Source of the DNA: Thermaurantimonas sp046295455
GTDB taxonomy: Bacteria; Bacteroidota; Bacteroidia; Flavobacteriales; Schleiferiaceae
Direction of reading: 5' to 3'
Assembly (NCBI GenBank): GCA_046295455.1
Contig: JBKBNI010000011.1
Span: 1 to 64,000 of the forward strand
Length of the DNA stretch: 64,000 nucleotides
Shown here: in pieces, positions 1 to 8,951 of the stretch
How the letters are laid out: every line of letters begins with the position of its first letter
How positions within the stretch are numbered: position 1 is the stretch's first letter
Made by a program: the position numbers and the translations under genes
Notes under the pieces: generated by a model
Told to the model about the DNA's origin: nothing
Seen by the model: the letters and a program-made list of their open reading frames with translations, nothing else
The model's database searches: none

Positions 1-1979
1 TTGTGCGGTTCTGATTTCTTGTAATATATCTGCCCATTGATTTCTACGCCCTTTTCAAATGATTTTTTCGCATTGTCCCATGCTCCACCGGCATTGGATT
101 GAAACATTCCCATCAACACTCCGGACACTGTCACTCCCGCCAATGTGCCCCCCAAAACTTCAGGACCAAATGCATAACCAATGATGACAGGCACGAGTAG
201 GGCAATGGCACCGGGAGCAATCATTTCACGAATAGAAGCCTTGGTTGAAATTTCGACACAGCGCTCATATTCAGGCTTGGCTTTATACTCCATAATACCT
301 GGAATCTCTCTGAACTGACGCCGTACCTCATTGACCATATCCATGGCCGCGCGTCCCACGGCTGCGATAGCCAAAGATGAAAAGATAAACGGGATCATCC
401 CGCCAATAAACAAGCCTGCAAGCACATCAGCCTTGTAAATATTAATCGAATCAATCCCCGCTACTCCAACAAAGGCGGCAAAAAGTGCTAATGAAGTCAA
501 TGCGGCAGAGGCTATCGCAAAACCCTTTCCTGTAGCAGCAGTCGTATTTCCTACGGCATCCAGCACATCTGTGCGTCCCCGAACTTCCTCGGGCAGCTGA
601 CTCATTTCGGCGATACCTCCGGCATTGTCGGCAATAGGCCCAAAAGCGTCAATGGCAAGCTGCATAGCTGTAGTCGCCATCATTCCGGCAGCAGCAATAC
701 CTACTCCATAAAGTCCCGCTAACTGATAGGAGCCATAAATTCCGGCCGCTAGTACAATAATGGGTAATACCGTGCTCTCCATACCTACCGAAAGTCCGCC
801 AATGATATTTGTGGCATGACCGGTGCCTGATTGCTTCACAATGGAGTTTACAGGTCTTTTTCCCATAGAAGTGTAGTATTCTGTAATGACACTCATCAAG
901 GCACCCACCACAAGACCTAGTAAAATTGAATAAAAGACCTGAATATTGGTAAATGCATACCCACGGATTTCCATGCTTTCCGGCAGAATAAACACAACGG
1001 CGAAATAAGACGCAATGGCTGTAAATATGATTGAGCCCCAGTTTCCAAAATTCAAAGCCCTTTGCACATTACCCTTGTCATCCGATACACGTACCAGTTG
1101 CATCCCTACTATTGAGAAGAGTAGTCCTAACCCGGCGAGCACCATTGGCAGAATTACGGGAGCTATTCCTCCAAAAGCATCTTCCGATACGATCTCTCTG
1201 CCAAGTACCATCGTAGCCAAAATAGTGGCTACATAGGATCCGAATAAGTCGGCACCCATCCCTGCTACATCGCCTACATTATCCCCTACGTTGTCGGCTA
1301 TGGTGGCCGGATTGCGGACATCGTCTTCCGGGATTCCTGCTTCTACCTTGCCGACAAGGTCCGCACCTACGTCAGCCGCTTTGGTATAGATCCCACCGCC
1401 TACTCGTGCAAATAAGGCAATAGATTCTGCACCCAACGAAAACCCTGCCAGCACCTCAAGAGCGGTTGCCATTTCATCCCCATTCACACTGCCTCCTACA
1501 CTGATGACATAGATGTAATAAAATACAATAAACAATCCTCCCAGTCCGATGACGGCAAGACTTGCCACACCTATACCCATGACACTTCCACCGGTAAATG
1601 AGACTTTCAATGCCTTTGCAAGTCCACTACGGGCTGCCTGGGTGGTGCGCACATTTGCCTTCGTAGCGATACGCATTCCAATGTATCCCGCTGTAGCCGA
1701 AAATACAGCTCCGATCAGAAAAGCAATCGCTATGACCGGACTTGAATTATGGGTTTGAGTACCGAGCCAGGCCAGCAGCAACATAGCAATAACAACGAAG
1801 TATCCGAGTATTTTCCATTCTGCTTTAAGAAAAGCCATGGCACCGTCTGCGATGTAACTCGCAAGATCTTTCATCTTCTTGTCCCCGGCATCCTGCTTTT
1901 CTACCCAGGAAGATTTTATAAACATTGCCAGGAGTCCAATTACACCCATTAAAGGCACTACGTACAGTATTGAATGCAT
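1..1979 (-). CDS. hppA: Membrane-bound pyrophosphatase, ion-pumping (C-terminus cut by window edge)
   Basis: Hydrolyses pyrophosphate at the inner membrane and uses the energy to pump H+ and/or Na+. About 659 codons are visible from the ATG at 1979 and the frame is still open at position 1. Many hydrophobic segments are seen. The catalytic loop around residues 215-239 carries the family signature IADNVGDNVGD, preceded by VGADLVGKVEAGIPEDD. Near residue 475 the stretch GNTTAATGKGFA has Ala where K+-independent enzymes carry Lys, so family knowledge predicts a K+-dependent enzyme. Whether H+ or Na+ is pumped is not decided here. It is a single gene with its own promoter at 2022-2029. Confidence 0.95.
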   Translation of the reverse strand, partial: MHSILYVVPLMGVIGLLAMFIKSSWVEKQDAGDKKMKDLASYIADGAMAFLKAEWKILGYFVVIAMLLLAWLGTQTHNSSPVIAIAFLIGAVFSATAGYIGMRIATKANVRTTQAARSGLAKALKVSFTGGSVMGIGVASLAVIGLGGLFIVFYYIYVISVGGSVNGDEMATALEVLAGFSLGAESIALFARVGGGIYTKAADVGADLVGKVEAGIPEDDVRNPATIADNVGDNVGDVAGMGADLFGSYVATILATMVLGREIVSEDAFGGIAPVILPMVLAGLGLLFSIVGMQLVRVSDDKGNVQRALNFGNWGSIIFTAIASYFAVVFILPESMEIRGYAFTNIQVFYSILLGLVVGALMSVITEYYTSMGKRPVNSIVKQSGTGHATNIIGGLSVGMESTVLPIIVLAAGIYGSYQLAGLYGVGIAAAGMMATTAMQLAIDAFGPIADNAGGIAEMSQLPEEVRGRTDVLDAVGNTTAATGKGFAIASAALTSLALFAAFVGVAGIDSINIYKADVLAGLFIGGMIPFIFSSLAIAAVGRAAMDMVNEVRRQFREIPGIMEYKAKPEYERCVEISTKASIREMIAPGAIALLVPVIIGYAFGPEVLGGTLAGVTVSGVLMGMFQSNAGGAWDNAKKSFEKGVEINGQIYYKKSEPH

Positions 1980-2021
1980 CATAATAATCTGATTTTCAAT
2001 TATTTCAAATAAAAACGGCTG

Positions 2022-2029
2022 CAAATGTA
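2022..2029 (-). promoter_or_regulatory. Bacteroidota -7 box for hppA
   Basis: On the minus strand the sequence reads TACATTTG followed by CAGCCG, matching TAnnTTTG. It lies 43 bases before the hppA ATG. No convincing -33 TTTG at the usual spacing is seen. The same TTTGCAGCC string occurs at two ribosomal-protein promoters in this window. Confidence 0.55.
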
Positions 2030-2097
2030 AGACACAAAGACATGGAATGAATATCCTACCCGCCTAAACTTATACTGTAGATATTCTATAATATTGA

Positions 2098-3372
2098 TTA
2101 ATAAGTATTTCGAGGAACAATTTTAAAAGCTTTTATATTTACCCCGTCTACAGTAGGAAGCTGTCCGTCTGGATACCGATCATTGAAGTTTTTATATCCT
2201 TTGCGAACGACATACACTGCCAAGGCATCTCCGAGATTTGTATAGATTTCAAAATAACCGTCCGGGTCAATTGGTGTATTAAAATCATCTACCAGAGGCT
2301 GAATCCACCAATAATCTGTCCGGGAGAAAAGCACTACATCGTGCTCGGATGGTGAGTATCCGCGAATAAAACCTCCGGCAATCATCACCTCCCTGTAGGG
2401 CATAAAGCCGACGTAAATACCCTGTGAACCTGCCTGTTTTTCTAAGTGCCTGAAGTAATTGTTGTTGATATCAATTTCAACGGCTTCGCTCCATTTGCTT
2501 TTCAGGCCTCTAATGTCTTCGGCATAAACTCTTGAGATGTACGGATTGGGTTCAATGGTTCGGATCCGCATACCTGTGTTGTTTGTGTAGAAACTTTGAC
2601 CTACCGCCGTTCTTTGATTGGTCGGTAAAAATTCCAGCCGGTATTTAATCGCCCCATATGTCGGAGTCCATATCACGTCAAAGCCTTTTTTCAAATATCC
2701 CTTCTGTATTTTTTCGCCATTTTTAGGGGTGAGAATTTGGGGTGGATTCGGCAGATCGACGATCTGAGGAGGATCCCCGGAAGGTGGAATGATGGCTGCT
2801 TTTCCGCTCTCTATGGTATAATCCCCGGATGCATTTTTAAGCTTGTGATCGCCTACATAACTCGAAAAGAGCGTAGATTCTCCTCCAGACTTTTGAGTGA
2901 TGCCTGTTTCAATGTAGGGTACCACGGCTTTATTGGCTTGCAGCTGAACTTCTCCACCACTGTACTTAATTTTCCCGGTGGAGAAAGCGAGATCAGCATC
3001 CAGGGTGTATCTCACATCTCCCTTGATAAGGTAGAGTGCCCCCTTTCCGTCTTTAGTCTGCTCCAGCCACACCTCGCATTCATCGAGCAGCTCAATTTTA
3101 CTTCGTGGGTTGATCACCAGGGATGCTTGTGTGCCTGATGGAATTCGTATTCTATCACCCCAATAGATTTCATCTCCGTTTTGAGCTGGCTCCCAGTTCT
3201 CTTTATCTGATCGAAGCACTTCCACATCATTTGAATTGCAGACAAGAGTAGATTTTAAACTGATTAAACTGACGGGCTCTTTGGGTTTACGCAGATAGAA
3301 AAACCAGTAGATAAAAAATCCAATCAGAGCTAAAACCAAGATGACCAAAAAGAGTCTTACAAGTCTTTTCAT
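2098..3372 (-). CDS. Membrane-anchored FecR-like domain protein
   Basis: A 424-residue protein with one N-terminal membrane segment (about residues 5-27, followed by basic residues, no lipobox). Residues about 40-130 resemble the beta-rich FecR fold (NGDEIYWGDRIRIPSGTQAS, then a charged repeat-like stretch), and about 200-300 looks like a fibronectin-III-like module. The C-terminal 120 residues are aromatic-rich and unassigned. It is not next to a sigma factor or a TonB receptor, so a classic FecR anti-sigma role is not supported; an envelope-sensing or structural role is only a guess. It has its own promoter at 3438-3445. Confidence 0.6.
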   Translation of the reverse strand: MKRLVRLFLVILVLALIGFFIYWFFYLRKPKEPVSLISLKSTLVCNSNDVEVLRSDKENWEPAQNGDEIYWGDRIRIPSGTQASLVINPRSKIELLDECEVWLEQTKDGKGALYLIKGDVRYTLDADLAFSTGKIKYSGGEVQLQANKAVVPYIETGITQKSGGESTLFSSYVGDHKLKNASGDYTIESGKAAIIPPSGDPPQIVDLPNPPQILTPKNGEKIQKGYLKKGFDVIWTPTYGAIKYRLEFLPTNQRTAVGQSFYTNNTGMRIRTIEPNPYISRVYAEDIRGLKSKWSEAVEIDINNNYFRHLEKQAGSQGIYVGFMPYREVMIAGGFIRGYSPSEHDVVLFSRTDYWWIQPLVDDFNTPIDPDGYFEIYTNLGDALAVYVVRKGYKNFNDRYPDGQLPTVDGVNIKAFKIVPRNTY

Positions 3373-3437
3373 GTGTTGAGTTGGTTTAAAAATTTTTTTT
3401 ACCTGGAGTAGAGCTTGTAAGCTTTGAGTTCTACCGA

Positions 3438-3445
3438 CAAAAGTA
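3438..3445 (-). promoter_or_regulatory. -7 box (TACTTTTG) for the FecR-like gene
   Basis: The minus strand reads TACTTTTG, a perfect TAnnTTTG, 65 bases before the ATG at 3372 and just downstream of the abgT stop codon. This suggests the FecR-like gene is not merely read through from abgT. Confidence 0.55.
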
Positions 3446-3470
3446 CACTTTGGTAAAAACTTGTAATTAT

Positions 3471-5012
3471 TTAGCTGTAAAATAAAGATACCCCCGGACC
3501 GATCGGCAATCCAAGCAATATCCAGACAAACAGAAGTAGGATCCAGCCAATAAGAAAAAACACCGAGTACGGCAACATAAGAGATACCACCGTCCCTATG
3601 CCTGCCTTGGGCTGAAATCGTTGAATAAACGCTACAATGAGCGCAAAGTAACTCATCATCGGACTGATGATATTGGTCACCGAATCACCTATCCGGTAGG
3701 CCACCTGTGTAAATTCCGGAGAATATCCCAATAGCATAAGCATCGGAATGAAAACCGGTGCCATAATAGCCCATTTTGCTGATGCAGATCCCATTACCAG
3801 ATTTATTACTGCCGAAAGAAAAATAAAAGGAACCATTATAAAAGCAGCCATCAGGTATTTATTTTCTAGTCCGAGTGTACTGATGAGCGCTTTCAAACCT
3901 TCTGCCCCTTTCACAGCGGTGATCAGTCCCAAATTTGTCCAATTGAAATATGCTACAAATTGAGCAGCAAAAAAGACCAAAACGATATAAGATCCCAGAG
4001 TTTCCATTGATTTTGACATCCCTTTCATCACATCATTGTCGTCCTTGATCGTCCTGGCCCCGATACCGTAGGCAATACCCAAAACAGCAGCGCTAATAAA
4101 TACCAACGCCACAATTCCATTCATAAAGGGAGACTTGAGTATGCTGCCATCGCTGCCTCTCAATACCCCCTTCTCGGGCAAAAGTCCGACCAGCAAAAGC
4201 CCGGTAAAGATCAGAAATGTAACAAGCGCGTATTTGAGCCCTCTTCGCTCCGAAACACTCAGATTTTCAATAGCCTGCACACCCTCCCCTCGCTGAAAAT
4301 TCTTCCCGAGGCGGGGTTCGACTATTCTTTCGGTAACAAATGTTCCTACAAAAGCGATAAGAAATGTAGATACCGCCATGAAATAATAGTTGCAAGCAGG
4401 ATTGACGACATAATCTTTATCAATTATACGGGCAGCCTCCTCGGACAGCCCTGCCAAAAGAGGGTCGATCGTGCCCAATAGAAGATTGGCACTATAGCCT
4501 CCCGAGACTCCGGCAAAGGCAGCTGCAAGGCCGGCCAAGGGGTGTCTTCCAGCTGATTCAAAAATGATCGCTGCCAACGGAACCAATAGCACATAGCCAA
4601 CTTCGCTTGCGGTATTGCTCAGCACTCCCGCCGAAACGACGACAAACGTGAGCAGCCGAGGGGGAGATGACAGCACGATTTTTCTCAATACCACACCAAT
4701 AAGCCCGCTCCCTTCGGCTATGCCAATTCCCAAGAGGGCTACCAGCACCGTGCCCAGAGGAGCAAACCCCGTAAAATTTGTCACCATTTTTGTCAATATC
4801 AAATCCAATCCCTCTCTGGAGATCAGATTTACAGGTTTGATTACGGTTCCGTTTCCCGGATGAATCACCTGAATGTCAAAAATGCTTACAATGCCTGAGA
4901 GCAGTATTACAAATACAGCAAACAGGAAAAATAATGTGGCTGGATGTGGCAGCGCATTTCCAGCGCGTTCAATCAATGACAGGAAGCGATCAATCCGAGA
5001 TGATTTATTCAT
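3471..5012 (-). CDS. abgT: AbgT-family transporter
   Basis: A 513-residue polytopic inner-membrane protein of the AbgT (p-aminobenzoyl-glutamate transporter) family. The N-terminus IERAGNALPHPATLFFLFA and the conserved internal stretches (NTASEVGYVLLVPLAA; SASAKWAIMAPVFIPMLMLLG; SPMMSYFALIVAF) are typical. Members import p-aminobenzoyl-glutamate, a folate breakdown product, or export sulfonamides. No abgA or abgB hydrolase gene is adjacent, so the substrate here is not settled. It diverges from the carotenoid operon with 65 bases between the start codons. Confidence 0.9.
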   Translation of the reverse strand: MNKSSRIDRFLSLIERAGNALPHPATLFFLFAVFVILLSGIVSIFDIQVIHPGNGTVIKPVNLISREGLDLILTKMVTNFTGFAPLGTVLVALLGIGIAEGSGLIGVVLRKIVLSSPPRLLTFVVVSAGVLSNTASEVGYVLLVPLAAIIFESAGRHPLAGLAAAFAGVSGGYSANLLLGTIDPLLAGLSEEAARIIDKDYVVNPACNYYFMAVSTFLIAFVGTFVTERIVEPRLGKNFQRGEGVQAIENLSVSERRGLKYALVTFLIFTGLLLVGLLPEKGVLRGSDGSILKSPFMNGIVALVFISAAVLGIAYGIGARTIKDDNDVMKGMSKSMETLGSYIVLVFFAAQFVAYFNWTNLGLITAVKGAEGLKALISTLGLENKYLMAAFIMVPFIFLSAVINLVMGSASAKWAIMAPVFIPMLMLLGYSPEFTQVAYRIGDSVTNIISPMMSYFALIVAFIQRFQPKAGIGTVVSLMLPYSVFFLIGWILLLFVWILLGLPIGPGVSLFYS

Positions 5013-5077
5013 TAAAATTATAAACTTTATTCCGGCGAAAATAAACTTAACCTTTGTACCTATTGTAGTGTAAGGTT

Positions 5078-6559
5078 ATGAAAGCAATCAAATCAAGTGC
5101 TGCCATCATTGGCTCAGGAGTCGCAGGACTAGCAACCTCCATAAGGCTGGCTGCCAAAGGAATGAGCGTACACGTATTTGAAAAAAATTCTTATCCCGGT
5201 GGAAAGTTGTCTGAAATACGGGTAGGTAAATACCGGTTTGACGCTGGTCCTTCCTTATTTACAATGCCTCAATACCTGGAAGATACATTCCGAAGCGCAG
5301 GTCTGAATTTATCGGATTATTTCTCTTATACCCGACACCCGACTGCCTGTCATTACTTCTGGGACGACGGAATCTTTCTTCCGGCCAATGGCAATCTCAG
5401 CTCTTTTGCCGAAAAAGTCGAAGAAGTTTTGGGTGTACCAAAGTCCAGAATTCTGAAGTATATGCAGAATGCCCGCTTCACGTATGAAAAAACGGGGCGA
5501 ATTTTTTTAGAAAAATCTCTTCATAAGTGGAGCACCTGGCTCTCCCATGATACACTCAAAGCCATTGCATTCTTCCCCAGATATCAGATTACATCCACAC
5601 TGCATGATGTCAATGAAAAATGGCTCGAACATCCGAAGCTCGTTCAACTCTTTGACCGCTTTGCCACATACAATGGCTCTGATCCCTATCAGACACCGGG
5701 TATCATGCATATCATACCTCACTTTGAGCACAATGTGGGTACATTTTTTCCGGTTGGTGGTATGCATGCCATTACCAAAGCCTTGTACAATGCAGCTATT
5801 GATTTAGGAGTCCATTTTCATTTTGATTCAAAGGTGGAGCGCATACACCTTACATCTGACTATGCCACCGGACTGGATGTCAATGGCGAGTTCATACCTT
5901 TTGACCTGGTTGTATCCAATATGGATGTCGTCCCTACTTACCGGCATTTAATTCCTGATGCACCTCAGCCACAAAAAATCCTGGATTACCCAAGAAGCAG
6001 CTCGGCTTTGATTTTCTACTGGGGTATCAAGCATCAATTTCCGGAGCTTGATATGCACAATATTTTTTTCTCAAACGATTACAAAGAAGAATTTAATTGC
6101 ATTTTTAATAAAAAAACCGTCTACGACGACCCTACGGTGTATATCAACATTACATCCCGCTGGAATCCTGAAGATGCACCTGAAGGTGCTGACAATTGGT
6201 TTGTGATGGTCAATGTGCCAGGTAATACCGGACAGGATTGGGACGATCTCCTAAAAAAGACCCGAAACAATGTGTTGAAAAAACTTAGCAAACGACTTGA
6301 TGCAGACATCAGTGCACTTATAGAGGCAGAAGCCACTCTCGATCCCCGATCCATCGAGAGCAAGACGTATTCCTACCAAGGCAGCCTGTACGGTGCGGGG
6401 AGCAATGACATCTTCTCAGCATTCGCAAGACACCCCAACTTTCACAAAAAAATCCGAAACCTCTACTTTTGCGGAGGCAGTGTTCATCCCGGCGGTGGAA
6501 TCCCCCTATGCTTGCTTTCGGCCAGAATTGTCTCCGACTTAATCGACACCCATTCATGA
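5078..6559 (+). CDS. crtD: Carotenoid desaturase, CrtI/CrtD family, probably 3',4'-desaturase CrtD
   Basis: A 493-residue FAD enzyme. The dinucleotide-binding motif GSGVAGLATSIRLAAKG is at residues about 12-28 and the C-terminal FAD motif FCGGSVHPGGGIP near 465. The substrate-side motif FDAGPSLFTMPQY resembles CrtD (1-hydroxycarotenoid 3,4-desaturase) of Bacteroidota, whereas phytoene desaturase CrtI of this phylum typically has FDMGPSWYWMP (from memory of the families). It heads a three-gene operon and overlaps the CruF-like gene by ATGA. No phytoene synthase is nearby. The alternative, a true CrtI, cannot be excluded. Confidence 0.8.
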   Translation: MKAIKSSAAIIGSGVAGLATSIRLAAKGMSVHVFEKNSYPGGKLSEIRVGKYRFDAGPSLFTMPQYLEDTFRSAGLNLSDYFSYTRHPTACHYFWDDGIFLPANGNLSSFAEKVEEVLGVPKSRILKYMQNARFTYEKTGRIFLEKSLHKWSTWLSHDTLKAIAFFPRYQITSTLHDVNEKWLEHPKLVQLFDRFATYNGSDPYQTPGIMHIIPHFEHNVGTFFPVGGMHAITKALYNAAIDLGVHFHFDSKVERIHLTSDYATGLDVNGEFIPFDLVVSNMDVVPTYRHLIPDAPQPQKILDYPRSSSALIFYWGIKHQFPELDMHNIFFSNDYKEEFNCIFNKKTVYDDPTVYINITSRWNPEDAPEGADNWFVMVNVPGNTGQDWDDLLKKTRNNVLKKLSKRLDADISALIEAEATLDPRSIESKTYSYQGSLYGAGSNDIFSAFARHPNFHKKIRNLYFCGGSVHPGGGIPLCLLSARIVSDLIDTHS

Positions 6560-7209
6560 AAAAAGCAAAAGACCTGATCAAATCGCCAGACAACGCTCTT
6601 TTACTGCTCATTACACTTATGCATCTATGGGCGTTATTTGCGTTTAATCAACCAGGATTGAGAAAAATCTTCCTGCCTCTGACGCCTCTGAATTTACTTC
6701 TTTGTAGCGTTATTGCGTTCAGGAGCTATCAAGGCACATTAGTACGCACATTTGGCCTGCTGATTGGCGTATACCTAATAGGCTTCCTGGTTGAACTCAT
6801 AGGTGTAAACACGGGATTTCCCTTTGGAAATTACACCTATGGGAGTCCTCTGGGACCTCAGGTATGGAATACACCTCTGATCATTGGACTGAATTGGTAC
6901 ATATTGTTCTCCGGTATTTTGTATCTGATTGAACGCACCCGACTTCCGATTCTGATAAAATCCTTGCTCGGAGCTGGTCTGATGACCGGGGCGGATATTC
7001 TTATCGAACCGGTTGCAATTTTTCTCGATTTTTGGACTTGGGAAAATGCGTTACCGCCTTCTGAAAATTACATCGGATGGTTTGGCGTTTCCCTGACGAT
7101 GTTTCTTATGTATTACAGATTTTTTAAAAGCGTGGCCGCAACCCGTAATGCCTTCTGGGTTGTTTGTATTTTTGTAATGTTTTTCATGATTCAAAACCTA
7201 ATCTTATGA
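6556..7209 (+). CDS. cruF: Carotenoid 1',2'-hydratase, CruF family
   Basis: A 217-residue polytopic membrane protein (about seven hydrophobic segments) of the CruF / bisanhydrobacterioruberin hydratase family (DUF422). The conserved core ELIGVNTGFPFGNYTYGSPL lies near residue 82, and ADILIEPVAIFLDFWTW with FGVSLTMF follow. Members add water to the psi end of a carotene to give a 1'-hydroxyl. The start chosen is the ATG at 6556, which overlaps the previous stop by four bases; an upstream in-frame ATG at 6469 would overlap the desaturase by about 90 bases and is unlikely. Confidence 0.85.
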   Translation: MKKAKDLIKSPDNALLLLITLMHLWALFAFNQPGLRKIFLPLTPLNLLLCSVIAFRSYQGTLVRTFGLLIGVYLIGFLVELIGVNTGFPFGNYTYGSPLGPQVWNTPLIIGLNWYILFSGILYLIERTRLPILIKSLLGAGLMTGADILIEPVAIFLDFWTWENALPPSENYIGWFGVSLTMFLMYYRFFKSVAATRNAFWVVCIFVMFFMIQNLIL

Positions 7210-7682
7210 TTTTTGCATATTTGGTAGTGGTTCTGGTCACCTTTGTGGCGATGGAGTATGTAGCCTGGGGCGCACATAAATATCTCATGCATGGGCCACT
7301 GTGGTTTCTACACAGAGACCACCACGTGAAGGAGCCTGGATTTTTTGAAAAAAACGACGCCTTTTTTCTCATCTTTGCCATACCCTCTTGGCTATGTATC
7401 ATGCTGGGAATCATGTATTCCAATCCCTGGTCTGTGAGCGTAGGGGCTGGAATAGCCTTGTATGGTATCGCTTATTTTATCGTGCACGAAGTCTTTATTC
7501 ATCAGCGGTTTAAATGGTTTAAATCCACAAAGAATATCTATTTTGCTGCTATATTGAGGGCACACAAGATGCATCACAAGCATCTTGTCAAAAATCCGGG
7601 TGAGAGCTACGGGATGCTTTTCATCCATCCAAAGTATTTGCGCCAGGAACTGGAGTATCGCAAAAGGAAATCACTTGCATGA
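7206..7682 (+). CDS. crtZ: Beta-carotene 3-hydroxylase (fatty-acid hydroxylase superfamily)
   Basis: A 158-residue membrane di-iron hydroxylase. His clusters are visible as HKYLMH (about 21-26), HRDHH (about 33-37), HEVFIHQR (about 96) and HKMHHKH (about 118-124), the set expected for CrtZ. It hydroxylates C-3 of a beta-ionone ring. The start at 7206 overlaps the CruF-like stop by ATGA; an earlier in-frame ATG at 7164 lies within the cruF coding region and is less likely. Last gene of the operon. Confidence 0.9.
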   Translation: MIFAYLVVVLVTFVAMEYVAWGAHKYLMHGPLWFLHRDHHVKEPGFFEKNDAFFLIFAIPSWLCIMLGIMYSNPWSVSVGAGIALYGIAYFIVHEVFIHQRFKWFKSTKNIYFAAILRAHKMHHKHLVKNPGESYGMLFIHPKYLRQELEYRKRKSLA

Positions 7683-7712
7683 ATTTTTAGTTTTAGTTTT
7701 TATATAAAAAAT

Positions 7713-7720
7713 TAATTTTG
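7713..7720 (+). promoter_or_regulatory. -7 box (TAATTTTG) for tRNA-Leu
   Basis: TAATTTTG fits TAnnTTTG and ends 14 bases before the first base of the tRNA. The -33 region is T-rich without a clean TTTG. Confidence 0.4.
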
Positions 7721-7734
7721 TTCGCTCGTTGTTT

Positions 7735-7819
7735 GCCGAAGTGGTGGAATTGGTAGACACGCACGTTTCAGGGGCGTGTGGAGTAATCCGTGTGGGTTCG
7801 AGTCCCACCTTCGGTACCA
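7735..7819 (+). tRNA. tRNA-Leu (anticodon CAG), CCA encoded
   Basis: Acceptor GCCGAAG pairs with CTTCGGT (one G-U pair at the first position). The anticodon stem CACGT/GCGTG encloses the loop TTCAGGG, so the anticodon is CAG. A long variable arm (class II) and the T-arm GGTTCGAGTCCC follow. The 3' end ACCA is encoded in the DNA. Confidence 0.95.
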
Positions 7820-7822
7820 TTT

Positions 7823-7847
7823 AAAAAGCTGCTTCGGCAGCTTTTTT
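7823..7847 (+). terminator. Rho-independent terminator after tRNA-Leu
   Basis: AAAAAGCTGC-TTCG-GCAGCTTTTTT: a 10-bp stem with a stable tetraloop, ending in a T run, three bases after the tRNA. Confidence 0.9.
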
Positions 7848-7912
7848 ATTTCCAGCTAACTAACCACTGAATGGACATAAGACGTTTTTTTTAAAGTGAA
7901 AAATATTCTGTC

Positions 7913-8758
7913 ATGAAAACACAACTCATCCAACTATTAGCAGCACTTTTCCTGCTTAGCGGAGTACATGCACAAGACTACATTCATCTGAAAGACAAAA
8001 GCTATATCAAGTGCAAAGTCGTAGAAGTGGGGGTCGATGCAGTGAAATACAAAAATTATCCAGTCAAAGAAGATGCAGCCATCATCTCCATCGAAAAATA
8101 TAAAATCCTCGAAATCGCCATGGAAGACGGTACCCGCATTTCAATGGATCAGTCTAAAGATGGGGGTATCCATGCAGAGGAGTTTTTTTACGGACAAAAA
8201 ACCCAGGCAGTCAAATTCGATTTTTTCGCCCCCTTAAATGATAATCTGATTTTAAAGTATGAAAGAGTCCACCGACCGGGAAGGAGTTTTGAAGGGTGGC
8301 TGGGAATTCCCGGGGTCGGATTTGACCTGGTAAGTGAAGACAACCCAAGACCGGCGGGAATTTTTATCGGAGCGGGATTAAAATTTATCTCCATGCCGGA
8401 CTATGTGTTTTCAAACATGAGAAGATCACACATACTAAAAGGATACTACGTACGCCCGAGTGCGGTCTTTACGGCTCATTCATTTGACCAGGTCAACAGC
8501 ATCTGGGATCCCAACATTGGCCTGACTCAGGTAAAAGAACGTGTACGAGTAGTGGGCTTTGGGCTCCTGATCTATGGGGGGCGCCAATGGGTTTTTGATG
8601 ACATTTTTTTAATTGACTTCAATATCGGGATCGGTTATGGATTAACTTCTGGCGACAAAATCTCAACCTATGGTTTTGTAAAGCCTACTTCCAGTCCTTT
8701 GATTGTCAACAGCAGCCTCAGCATAGGATTGTTGTTCGATTCAAAAAAGAAGAATTAA
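7913..8758 (+). CDS. Secreted/outer-membrane hypothetical protein
   Basis: A 281-residue protein with a signal peptide (MKTQLIQLLAALFLLSGVHA, cleavage before QDY). Residues about 20-70 (DYIHLKDKSYIKCKVVEVG) resemble the short beta module found at the start of many Bacteroidota outer-membrane proteins. The rest alternates hydrophobic and polar residues with Gly/Tyr-rich stretches, consistent with a small beta-barrel. I do not recognise a family with a known function. It is a single gene between tRNA-Leu and cysS. Confidence 0.7.
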   Translation: MKTQLIQLLAALFLLSGVHAQDYIHLKDKSYIKCKVVEVGVDAVKYKNYPVKEDAAIISIEKYKILEIAMEDGTRISMDQSKDGGIHAEEFFYGQKTQAVKFDFFAPLNDNLILKYERVHRPGRSFEGWLGIPGVGFDLVSEDNPRPAGIFIGAGLKFISMPDYVFSNMRRSHILKGYYVRPSAVFTAHSFDQVNSIWDPNIGLTQVKERVRVVGFGLLIYGGRQWVFDDIFLIDFNIGIGYGLTSGDKISTYGFVKPTSSPLIVNSSLSIGLLFDSKKKN

Positions 8759-8951
8759 ACAGTAATCCTTAAATCTAAATTATCCCAGCACAAAATTTAT
8801 GTAAATAATAGTGGCTGATTAAACTGATTTCGGCAATTGCTTCTGAGCCTGGATTCTAAATCTCAATCACAAACAGGAACTCGGATATTTTCATTTCATT
8901 AAACAGACCGAAAGCTATTTGTTCCGATTTTTGGCCTGATAAAACCTCGAT

